Below are positions 7,790 to 13,925 of a stretch of 14,621 nucleotides of DNA, in pieces (the first letter of the stretch is position 1; every line of letters starts with the position of its first letter). Below the pieces are notes generated by a model. That model did not search any database and had not been told where the DNA came from. It saw only the letters and a list, made by a program, of their open reading frames with translations. A program made the position numbers and the translations under genes. Location: contig JAILDS010000199.1 of the NCBI GenBank assembly GCA_024689165.1, positions 1 to 14,621 of the forward strand, given 5' to 3'. The DNA is from Clostridia bacterium. GTDB taxonomy: Bacteria; Bacillota; Clostridia; Oscillospirales; Acutalibacteraceae.

Positions 7790-9448
7790 TTACTCTTCGC
7801 GCCCTGCGTTTACAAGCTCCGCGTAGGCAGAAAGCCTGCTGCGGACCCTGTCGATACCGAGCACCGCCATGACTGCGGTAAGGTCCGGCGTCTGGGTCCT
7901 GCCCGTGGCGGCGAGACGCAGGACGGCGGAAGCCATCGCGACGCTGCCTCTGTACTCGCCGGGGGATTTTTTATATTCCTTCATGTCAGCGCAGTAGCCG
8001 ACGGCAGGACAGATCGCTTTGACCTTTTCGAACCAGACGTTTTTGTCGTCCGCAGGGTCGTAGGTCTTCAGAAACTCCTCGATTATCTTCGCCGCGTCGG
8101 CGCCCTCGACTCCGTCGGGCAGGACGGCGGCGGGTTCGAAAAGCCCGTCGTAGAAGAAGGAGAGGACGTCCTTCGCGTCGGACCACTTTGCCATGTCCTT
8201 CCTCGGCTTGTTTCCGCCGCGGTCGATGGAAAGGACGGAAACGGAGTAATCGGGGTCTTTTGCGAGTATGCCGTAAAAATCAGGGTCGAATTCCTCTGCC
8301 CACGCTCCGAGAAGCTCGTAAACGGTCCGCGCGTCGAGCCGTGAGATCCTGTTTTTGCCCACGTCCTCCAGCTTGTCGAAATCGAACAGCGCGCCGGACG
8401 CGCTCATCTTTTTCAGTGAGAACGGAAAGTCGGTCAGCACGGCATCAGGGTTCTGCTTCCTCCACTGTTCGAAATTGGAGTTCGCTATTGTCATCAGGTA
8501 TTCGAGGACGGTGTCGCCGGTATATCCCGCTTCCTTGTAGAATGAGACTCCCGCCTCCGGGTCCTTTCTCTTCGAGAGCTTGCGTTTGTTCCCGTTTTCG
8601 GTCTTCATGATCGGGGCGATGTGAGCGTACTTCGGGGCCCTGAAGCCCAGGGCCTTGTGCAGCTCCATGTGAAGCGGCAGCGAGGCTATCCATTCGTCGC
8701 CCCTTATGACGTGGGTCGTGCGCATCAGGTGGTCGTCCACCGCGTGGGCGAAGGCGTAGGGCGGGATGCCGTCTGCTTTCATTATCACGGCGTCCGTGTC
8801 GTTTGACGGAAGCTCCAGTCTGCCCTTGATGCAGTCGTCGACGGTAACTTTGTTTGCGGACCTTTCGCTCCTCAGCCGAACGACATAGCTTTCGCCGGCT
8901 TCGACCCTTGCAAGCGCTTCTTGGGGGGAAAGACTGCGGCATACCGCCCATTTGCCGCGGTAACCGGGGGTTTCGCCGGCGGCGGTCTGTTCCTCACGCA
9001 TGGCGCTGAGTTTTTCTTCGGTGCAGAAGCACGGGTAGGCGAGTCCCTTTTCGACAAGGCTCTTCGCGTAGCAGGAGTAAATGTCTTTGCGCATGCTCTG
9101 GACGTACGGGCCGTAATCGCCCGTTTCAGTGCCGCTGCCTGTGACGCCCTCCGTCGGCGTGATGCCGAAGGAGCTGAGCCCGTCGAGTATCTTTTCGACG
9201 GCGCCCTCGACCTCTCGTTTCTTGTCGGTGTCCTCAAGCCTGAGATAGAACGTCCCGCCGTCCTTCGCGGCGAGGAAATCTATTGAAGCAGAGAAAAGGT
9301 TGCCCAGATGCATATATCCCGTGGGCGAGGGAGCGAAGCGCGTGACCGCTCCGCCGGACTCTCTCGGCGGGTACAGGTTTTCGTAATCCTCGGGCGTTTT
9401 GTCGACGTCCGGGTACATCGCCAGGGCGAGTTTTTCAAGATCTGTCAT
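7790..9448 (-). CDS. gltX: Glutamyl-tRNA synthetase
   Basis: Class I synthetase that attaches glutamate to tRNA-Glu. From the chosen start it has 552 residues, longer than the usual ~480-500 of bacterial GluRS. Visible motifs are RFAPSPTGYMHLGN (37-50, HIGH-like HLGN), LRLEDTDKKR (69-78), a CFC pair (140-142) in the zinc-region position, and the KMSKS loop KLSKR (290-294). The C-terminal part is the helical anticodon-binding region. An in-frame GTG at 9469 would add seven residues, but the ATG at 9448 has GGGAG nine bases upstream and gives a typical MTDLEKLA beginning. The start lies 29 bases after the helicase-loader stop, and glnS follows after 72 bases. With glnS present, this enzyme need not misacylate tRNA-Gln, but sequence alone does not show its specificity. 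Confidence 0.93.
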   Translation of the reverse strand: MTDLEKLALAMYPDVDKTPEDYENLYPPRESGGAVTRFAPSPTGYMHLGNLFSASIDFLAAKDGGTFYLRLEDTDKKREVEGAVEKILDGLSSFGITPTEGVTGSGTETGDYGPYVQSMRKDIYSCYAKSLVEKGLAYPCFCTEEKLSAMREEQTAAGETPGYRGKWAVCRSLSPQEALARVEAGESYVVRLRSERSANKVTVDDCIKGRLELPSNDTDAVIMKADGIPPYAFAHAVDDHLMRTTHVIRGDEWIASLPLHMELHKALGFRAPKYAHIAPIMKTENGNKRKLSKRKDPEAGVSFYKEAGYTGDTVLEYLMTIANSNFEQWRKQNPDAVLTDFPFSLKKMSASGALFDFDKLEDVGKNRISRLDARTVYELLGAWAEEFDPDFYGILAKDPDYSVSVLSIDRGGNKPRKDMAKWSDAKDVLSFFYDGLFEPAAVLPDGVEGADAAKIIEEFLKTYDPADDKNVWFEKVKAICPAVGYCADMKEYKKSPGEYRGSVAMASAVLRLAATGRTQTPDLTAVMAVLGIDRVRSRLSAYAELVNAGREE

Positions 9449-9457
9449 GGCTTCAAT

Positions 9458-9462
9458 CTCCC
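9458..9462 (-). promoter_or_regulatory. Ribosome binding site that selects the gltX start
   Basis: On the minus strand GGGAG sits nine bases before the ATG at 9448. The upstream GTG at 9469 would place this site inside the gene, so it argues for the shorter protein. Confidence 0.65.
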
Positions 9463-9477
9463 GATTCACGATGCCTC

Positions 9478-10452
9478 TCAGGCATCGAGTCTTCTGATAT
9501 CGTCGCCCTCAAAGCTCATCCTCCGGTACTCTCCGAGGACCCTTGAGGCGAGACGGGCGGGGTATTTTGTTTCGATCTGAGCAGGCGTCAGGTTCGTACT
9601 GATTATGGTCGAAGCGTTTTTCGCGAGCCGGTTGGAGATGATCGACCCGAGCGCCGCCTGCGAGAACTGGGTGGAAAACTCTGCGCCGAGGTCGTCGAGA
9701 ATGAACAGGTCGCAGTCGGCTATAAGGTCCGTCGGATCGTCGGCGCCCTTGCCGAAACGTGCATCGTTGAGTATGTCCGCAAGGTCCGGGCAGCCTGCGT
9801 AGAGCACCGTGAAGCCCCGGTCGATCACGGTATCGGCTATACAGAGCGACAGAAAGGTCTTGCCCAGCCCCGGGTCGCCCGTAAACAGCAGGCTGTCAAA
9901 GGACGGTCGGAAGTTTTCGGCGTAGCTCTTGCAGTAATCGAAAACGGAGGCCATCTGAGCCCTGACGCTCGTCCTTCCGTTTTTTGTTGGCCTGTCGGGG
10001 TAAAAGTCGAGTGAAAACTCGTCGAAGGAGCTTTTCTGGAACGGCGTTATCCTGCCCGCGTCCTTGTAGGCGAGCTCCCTCAGCAGCGTCTTGTAGCAGA
10101 CGCAGACGCGCCCGCCGGCGTTGCCCCTGTCGTTGCACAGCGGACAGGTATAGCGCGGCTCGAGCCAGTTTTCCGGGAGCCCGTGTTCCGCGAGGAGCTT
10201 TTTGACCTCTTCCTGCGCGGCGAGGTTCTTGACGCTCAGCTCCTCAAGGAAGGACTGCGCCTTGCCGGGTTCCATCGTCAGGGCGTTGACCGTGCTGTGC
10301 GCGGTCTTTCGTATCAGACCGGCAAGGGGAGCGTAGCGGCTTTCGAGCGCAGAAAAATCAGCCTCGCGCCTGTCGGCGTCGGTTTTCGCCTCAACGCGCC
10401 GGTCGTCGACGATCTGCTGCGCTCTGCGCCTTAGTTCGGGGGAGTAAGACAT
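9478..10452 (-). CDS. dnaC: DnaC/DnaI-type replicative helicase loader (AAA+ ATPase)
   Basis: The 324-residue AAA+ ATPase is of the type that loads the replicative helicase at origins or restart sites. The N-terminal ~95 residues are helical and charged. A four-cysteine zinc-binding module follows (Cys103, Cys106, Cys117, Cys119), as in Firmicutes DnaI-like loaders. The ATPase core has Walker A GDPGLGKT (192-199), Walker B LFILDDLGAE (249-258), sensor 1 in IISTN (283-287) and a likely arginine finger at Arg304 in ASRVLGE. The start ATG directly abuts the TAA of the dnaD-like gene (TAAATG), with AAAGGA just upstream inside that gene, so the two are translationally coupled. This matches their likely joint role in primosome assembly. 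In Bacillus the counterpart is called dnaI, and dnaC there means the helicase itself. Confidence 0.88.
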   Translation of the reverse strand: MSYSPELRRRAQQIVDDRRVEAKTDADRREADFSALESRYAPLAGLIRKTAHSTVNALTMEPGKAQSFLEELSVKNLAAQEEVKKLLAEHGLPENWLEPRYTCPLCNDRGNAGGRVCVCYKTLLRELAYKDAGRITPFQKSSFDEFSLDFYPDRPTKNGRTSVRAQMASVFDYCKSYAENFRPSFDSLLFTGDPGLGKTFLSLCIADTVIDRGFTVLYAGCPDLADILNDARFGKGADDPTDLIADCDLFILDDLGAEFSTQFSQAALGSIISNRLAKNASTIISTNLTPAQIETKYPARLASRVLGEYRRMSFEGDDIRRLDA

Positions 10453-11598
10453 TTATTTTCCTTTCTTCGATGCCACGTAAGCCCGGCGCCTGTCCTGCTT
10501 GCTCATCCCGTCGGTGAAAACGGGCATCGTTCCGATATCGTCGGGTTCCCGTGAAGAGGCGGCTTCGGCGGCGTCGCCTTTTGAGTCCGCCCGCGCCTTC
10601 TTTTTTGCAGTTCCTGCCGCGGACCGGAGTTTTTCTGCTTCCGCCGCGTCGGTCACGCCGGCGTCGAACCAGCCGGTAAGAGTCCTGTCCATAACCGCGA
10701 AGCTGAATTTTTCTGCGCTCATCCTGCCGGACGACACAAGGTGCCTGTAAGCTTCGACGATCTGGTCGGGAGAAAAACCGTATTCATACAGCCATTTGCG
10801 GATCTGCGAAACGTTTTTGAAAGAAAGCTTCACGTATTCGCCGGCGCCGGCTCCGCACAGCTTCTGCCACAGCGCGTCGCACTTTGCTTCCTCGGTGAAG
10901 TATCGCTGGGCGGCGTGGCAGGTCTTGTAGCCTTTTTCGCCCCAGAGCCTGCCGACCTCGTGGATGTAGGTGCGGTCGCGCTCCCTGCCCGTGACGCGGG
11001 CGCAGGAGAGCAGAGTCAGTATGATCTCGGTGTCGAGTCCCTGAGCGTCGTGAAGGTCGAGCAGCATGTTTTCGTCGGACGGGCTGAGCGTGCGCCCGAG
11101 CTGAGACTGGCTCTCTTTGAGCAGCCTGGCGACCTCGGGGTCCTCCGTCGCCCGGCTTTTCAGCGTCGCGGCGGGCAGCTTGTCCGGCGCAGCGGCGGGA
11201 ACGACTTCGCGTACCCGTGAAGTCGTGTTTTGCCTGCGTTCCGTTCCGGAGGCGCGCGGTAAGGCTTCTTTTTTGTCGGCAGCCTGCGCGTCCGTTTTCG
11301 TTTCCGGCGCGTTCTGAGCTGCTGCGGTAACGGCGCGGCTCTTCGGTAAGGCGTCCGAGCCCTGCGCGCGTTCTTCGATGAGACCTTGTTTTACCCAGAA
11401 CCCCAGCGCGTCTCCGGCTTCTTCCGGCGAACAGCCGAGCCGGGCCGAAACGGATGCTTCATCGAGCGCTTCGTCCGTCCCGCAGACAAGCAGCAGCGCC
11501 CGCAGCGCGAGCGGCGGGGCGAGCTTGACGTGTTCTAGGGCTCCGGACGGCACTGCGAAGATGTTCGAGTAAGCGCCGGGAGAGGGTCTGTAAGTCAT
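10453..11598 (-). CDS. dnaD: DnaD-family primosome protein
   Basis: DnaD-like DNA-remodelling protein that helps recruit the helicase and its loader at replication initiation or restart. The 381 residues are longer than Bacillus DnaD (~230). A winged-helix-like N-terminal region (about 17-76) is followed by a low-complexity Ala/Lys/Glu/Arg linker (about 77-150). Two tandem segments then resemble the DnaD/DnaB C-terminal domain: 157-228 (LSPSDENMLLDLHDAQGLDTE...EKGY) and 255-318 (IRKWLYEYGFSPDQIVEAY...MDRTLTGWFDAGV). The second carries the tryptophan and aromatic pattern usual at that domain's end. A Lys/Arg-rich tail (about 331-381) may touch DNA. The start has AGGA four bases upstream, overlapping the M18 stop. 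The helicase-loader ATG follows with no gap. Confidence 0.85.
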   Translation of the reverse strand: MTYRPSPGAYSNIFAVPSGALEHVKLAPPLALRALLLVCGTDEALDEASVSARLGCSPEEAGDALGFWVKQGLIEERAQGSDALPKSRAVTAAAQNAPETKTDAQAADKKEALPRASGTERRQNTTSRVREVVPAAAPDKLPAATLKSRATEDPEVARLLKESQSQLGRTLSPSDENMLLDLHDAQGLDTEIILTLLSCARVTGRERDRTYIHEVGRLWGEKGYKTCHAAQRYFTEEAKCDALWQKLCGAGAGEYVKLSFKNVSQIRKWLYEYGFSPDQIVEAYRHLVSSGRMSAEKFSFAVMDRTLTGWFDAGVTDAAEAEKLRSAAGTAKKKARADSKGDAAEAASSREPDDIGTMPVFTDGMSKQDRRRAYVASKKGK

Positions 11599-11607
11599 CC
11601 GATCCTG

Positions 11608-13011
11608 TCAATCGCTGAGATAAAAAGCTCTGAACGCTTTTTCTGTCTCATATACGTCGCTCTTGGCGACGACCTCGAATGGGGCATGCATGGAGAGGAC
11701 CGGGACGCCGAGGTCCACAGTGTCGATATTGTGGGCGGAGACGTATTTCGCTACGGTCCCGCCGCCGCCGAGGTCGACCCTGCCGAGCTCGCCGGCCTGC
11801 CACGCGACGCCGTTGTCGTCCATCAGTTTTATGATCTTCGCGATGAACTCCGCGCTCGCGTCGTTGGTGTCGTACTTCCCGCGCGAGCCTGTGAATTTCG
11901 TCAGGACGACGCCCCTGTTCATGTATGAGCAGTTGCGCTTTTCCATCACGTCCGGGTAACCGGGGTCGAAGGCGGCGTTGACGTCTGCCGAAAGGCACTC
12001 GCTTGCGCTCATGCACTGCCTCGGGTTCGCGCCGGAGCTCTCGCACAGCTCGGTGATGAAGTCGGTAAGATACGCGGAGTTCAGGCCGGTCGGACCGTCG
12101 GAGCCGGTCTCCTCTTTGTCTGTCAGTACGCAGATGCAGGTCTTTTCGGGAATAACGCCGTCCGGAATGGCGGTGAAGGCGGGGTAGGCGCAGACCTTGT
12201 CGTCATGCCCGTACGCGCCTATCATGGAGCGGTCGAGCCCGATGTCGCAGGGCTTGAACGCGGGCACAGTCTCAAGCTCCGCTCTGAAAAGATCGCGCTC
12301 CGTGACGCCGTATTTTTCATAGAGCAGGTTGAGTATGCCGAGCTTGACCATCTCGCTGCCGGGATCGTTTTTGAACGGCCGCGAGCCGACGAGAAGATTG
12401 AGCGACTCGGCGTTCACGCCCTCGTACATCGGCTTTTTCATCTGCTCCTGCGCAAGATGCGGCAGAAGGTCGGTTATTACGAACTTCGGGTCGCCGTCAT
12501 CCTCGCCGATGCATACGCGGACGGTCTCTCCGTCTGCGGTCATTATGACGCCGTGAAGGGCGAGCGGGATCGCCGTCCACTGGTATTTCTTTATGCCGCC
12601 GTAGTAATGCGTCTTGAAATACGCCAGCTCGGTGTCTTCAAAGACCGGGGCCTGCTTCAGATCGAGCCTGGGCGAGTCGATATGCGCCGCGGCGATCTTC
12701 ACGCCTTTTTCCGCTCCCTGCTTTCCTATAACGGCGAAAATGACGGATTTGCCGCGGTTGTTCAGATATATTCTGTCGCCGGCGGCGTATTTTTCGCCGT
12801 ATGCGAACGGCCTGAAGCCGGCGGCCTCCGCTCGGGCGACGAAGTACTCGGCGCACTCGCGTTCCGTCTTGCTCCGGGCGAGAAAATCCATATATCCCCT
12901 GCAGTATTCGTCCGCCGCGCCGACGTCGTCTTTTGAACCGGTCTCGGCAACGTGCTTCGGGGAAAAGAACAGTTTGTCTTTAAGGTCCTTGTATTTGTCG
13001 TTGTTTTCCAT
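11608..13011 (-). CDS. M18 aminopeptidase as a possible separate product (internal start)
   Basis: This is an alternative reading of the 3' two-thirds of the fused frame. Starting at the ATG at 13011 gives 467 residues beginning MENNDKYKDLKDKLFFSPKH, which is how free-standing clostridial M18 enzymes typically begin, and the normal family length. A purine-rich ribosome site (GAAAGG, 13025-13020) lies eight bases upstream. The enzyme would remove N-terminal, often acidic or hydrophobic, residues from peptides in the cytosol. It is the same protein segment as in the fused entry and is listed to record that independent translation is plausible. Confidence 0.5.
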   Translation of the reverse strand: MENNDKYKDLKDKLFFSPKHVAETGSKDDVGAADEYCRGYMDFLARSKTERECAEYFVARAEAAGFRPFAYGEKYAAGDRIYLNNRGKSVIFAVIGKQGAEKGVKIAAAHIDSPRLDLKQAPVFEDTELAYFKTHYYGGIKKYQWTAIPLALHGVIMTADGETVRVCIGEDDGDPKFVITDLLPHLAQEQMKKPMYEGVNAESLNLLVGSRPFKNDPGSEMVKLGILNLLYEKYGVTERDLFRAELETVPAFKPCDIGLDRSMIGAYGHDDKVCAYPAFTAIPDGVIPEKTCICVLTDKEETGSDGPTGLNSAYLTDFITELCESSGANPRQCMSASECLSADVNAAFDPGYPDVMEKRNCSYMNRGVVLTKFTGSRGKYDTNDASAEFIAKIIKLMDDNGVAWQAGELGRVDLGGGGTVAKYVSAHNIDTVDLGVPVLSMHAPFEVVAKSDVYETEKAFRAFYLSD

Positions 13012-13689
13012 GGGTATCGCCTTTCTTTTTCTTCGTTTTGGACCGCTGCCGGACAGCAGCTCCGCCATTACCGTGTCAAGCCGGCGGAACAGCCCGGTTT
13101 TATCCGTGTTGGAAACGGTGAAATCGCAGCTGCGCTCGAAAAACTCCGCGCTGTGCTGTCTTGCGAGCCTTTTTTCGGCAGTCTTCGCGTCTATCCCGTC
13201 GCGGGCGGTTATTCGTTTTATCAGTTCGCTTTCCGGCGCCGTGACGGCGAGCGTCGCGTCGCAGTAGGCGTCGAGGCCGCTCTCGAACAGCTGGGGAGCG
13301 TCGAAGATGACGACGGAAGCGTCGGACTGCCCGGCGTATTCGAAGCACCTCTCAAGTATCGCGGGGTGTACTATCCTGTTGAGCATGCGGGTGTTTTCAT
13401 CGCTTGAAAACGCCCTTGCCGCCAGGACGGCCCTGTCGAGCCTGCCGGAGACGATCACGTCATTTCCGAACGCTTCGGCGATCCGGTCAAGCACGGGGGA
13501 GCCGGGCTCGACGACCTCGCGGGCTATCCTGTCGCTGTCGGCGACGAAAGCGCCGTATTTTTCGCGCAGGTAGCCGCACGCGGTGCTTTTGCCTGCCCCG
13601 GACTGCCCTGTGAGCCCCAGGAAAAGACGCGTGCCGGAGGTCCCGGATCCGTCGACCCGGGAAGCGGCGGTATCGATGCCGTCGGTCAT
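11608..13689 (-). CDS. coaE: Dephospho-CoA kinase fused in frame to M18 aminopeptidase
   Basis: One uninterrupted frame of 693 codons holds two complete enzymes. Residues ~22-212 are dephospho-CoA kinase, which phosphorylates the ribose 3'-OH in the last step of CoA synthesis: P-loop GLTGQSGAGKST (25-36), ADSDRIAREVVEPG (50-63), NRIVHP (104-109), FDAPQLFESG (129-138) and lid RDGIDAKTAEKRLARQ (163-178). A basic linker (213-226, PKRRKRKAIP) leads to Met227. From there 467 residues form an M18 zinc aminopeptidase (aspartyl/aminopeptidase I type) with all expected ligands: His336 (AAHIDSPR), Asp497 (GHDDKV), Glu526/Glu527 (DKEETGSDG), Asp569 (SADVN) and His668 (SMHAPFEV). The start at 13689 is preferred over 13716 because the promoter would begin transcription at about 13713, and GAGAGGGGG lies six bases upstream of 13689. 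Whether one or two polypeptides are made is unclear. Confidence 0.88.
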   Translation of the reverse strand: MTDGIDTAASRVDGSGTSGTRLFLGLTGQSGAGKSTACGYLREKYGAFVADSDRIAREVVEPGSPVLDRIAEAFGNDVIVSGRLDRAVLAARAFSSDENTRMLNRIVHPAILERCFEYAGQSDASVVIFDAPQLFESGLDAYCDATLAVTAPESELIKRITARDGIDAKTAEKRLARQHSAEFFERSCDFTVSNTDKTGLFRRLDTVMAELLSGSGPKRRKRKAIPMENNDKYKDLKDKLFFSPKHVAETGSKDDVGAADEYCRGYMDFLARSKTERECAEYFVARAEAAGFRPFAYGEKYAAGDRIYLNNRGKSVIFAVIGKQGAEKGVKIAAAHIDSPRLDLKQAPVFEDTELAYFKTHYYGGIKKYQWTAIPLALHGVIMTADGETVRVCIGEDDGDPKFVITDLLPHLAQEQMKKPMYEGVNAESLNLLVGSRPFKNDPGSEMVKLGILNLLYEKYGVTERDLFRAELETVPAFKPCDIGLDRSMIGAYGHDDKVCAYPAFTAIPDGVIPEKTCICVLTDKEETGSDGPTGLNSAYLTDFITELCESSGANPRQCMSASECLSADVNAAFDPGYPDVMEKRNCSYMNRGVVLTKFTGSRGKYDTNDASAEFIAKIIKLMDDNGVAWQAGELGRVDLGGGGTVAKYVSAHNIDTVDLGVPVLSMHAPFEVVAKSDVYETEKAFRAFYLSD
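13020..13025 (-). promoter_or_regulatory. Internal Shine-Dalgarno site at the CoaE-M18 junction
   Basis: On the minus strand GAAAGG lies eight bases before ATG 13011. It sits in an unusually A/G-rich stretch (about 13020-13037) coding for the basic linker, using AAA and AGA codons unlike the GC-rich surroundings. Confidence 0.6.
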
Positions 13690-13695
13690 AGCGCG

Positions 13696-13704
13696 CCCCC
13701 TCTC
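13696..13704 (-). promoter_or_regulatory. Ribosome binding site that selects the coaE start
   Basis: On the minus strand GAGAGGGGG ends six bases before ATG 13689. The other in-frame ATG (13716) lies at the predicted transcription start and would have no leader, so 13689 is favoured. Confidence 0.72.
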
Positions 13705-13719
13705 AAAAGCCCGCATGTT

Positions 13720-13748
13720 ATTATACAGTCGGCGAACGCTAAAATCAA
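13720..13748 (-). promoter_or_regulatory. Sigma-70-type promoter of the coaE-purA transcription unit
   Basis: Minus strand: -35 TTGATT (13748-13743, four of six consensus bases), a 17-base spacer, and a perfect -10 TATAAT (13725-13720). Transcription should start near 13713, about 24 bases before the chosen coaE ATG. No comparable promoter was seen in the small gaps further down, so this may drive the whole ten-ORF block. Confidence 0.82.
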
Positions 13749-13785
13749 CACTATTTTAAATGTATTAAGAAAGGCGCAACCGTTG

Positions 13786-13832
13786 TTTTCAACATATTCT
13801 GAGGTGAAATTTCGTTGTGGTTTTGTTGAAAA
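13786..13832. repeat. Inverted repeat TTTTCAACA / TGTTGAAAA between the divergent promoters
   Basis: TTTTCAACA at 13786-13794 and its exact reverse complement TGTTGAAAA at 13824-13832 are separated by 29 bases. A third, shorter match (TCAACA, 13745-13750) overlaps the coaE -35 box. The left arm is also part of GTTGTTTTCAAC (13782-13793), a short palindrome. It lies in the AT-rich region between the two promoters and could be an operator, but AT-rich sequence makes chance matches fairly likely. Confidence 0.4.
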
Positions 13833-13846
13833 AAGTCAAAAACAGC

Positions 13847-13875
13847 TTGAATTAAAACCAAATCTTTGATAGAAT
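13847..13875 (+). promoter_or_regulatory. Sigma-70-type promoter of glgB
   Basis: Plus strand: -35 TTGAAT (13847-13852), a 17-base spacer, and -10 TAGAAT (13870-13875) preceded by TGA, giving an extended -10 (TGnTAGAAT). Transcription should begin near 13882. It is divergent from the coaE promoter, with about 98 bases between the two -35 boxes. Confidence 0.8.
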
Positions 13876-13884
13876 GACCCGGAG

Positions 13885-13899
13885 GCCGCGCAGCGCGGC
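13885..13899 (+). other. Hairpin at the 5' end of the glgB transcript
   Basis: GCCGCG (13885-13890), loop CAG, CGCGGC (13894-13899): a perfect 6-bp all-GC stem, extendable by a G-U pair. It would begin about three bases after the predicted transcription start and end 15 bases before the ribosome site, so it leaves translation signals free. It could protect the mRNA 5' end. No T tract follows, so it is not a terminator. Confidence 0.5.
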
Positions 13900-13925
13900 T
13901 CAATCTTCCGCCAAGGGGGATCCTT

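Noticed and set aside
6629..8344. 571-codon open frame on the plus strand across glnS and gltX
   Set aside because: It is antisense to two clear synthetases and spans their gap. Its composition (Val, Arg, Gly, Ala and Asp rich) is the mirror of GC-rich third codon positions. No motifs or ribosome site were seen.
9449..9469. GTG start giving gltX seven extra residues
   Set aside because: The ribosome site GGGAG nine bases before ATG 9448 and the natural N-terminus favour the shorter protein.
13690..13716. Upstream ATG adding nine residues to CoaE
   Set aside because: It coincides with the predicted transcription start, so it would be leaderless. The downstream ATG has a strong ribosome site six bases away.
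13717..13727. TTATACAGT as a DnaA box near replication genes
   Set aside because: It has two mismatches to TTATNCACA, is isolated, and overlaps the coaE -10 box. There is no origin-like cluster.
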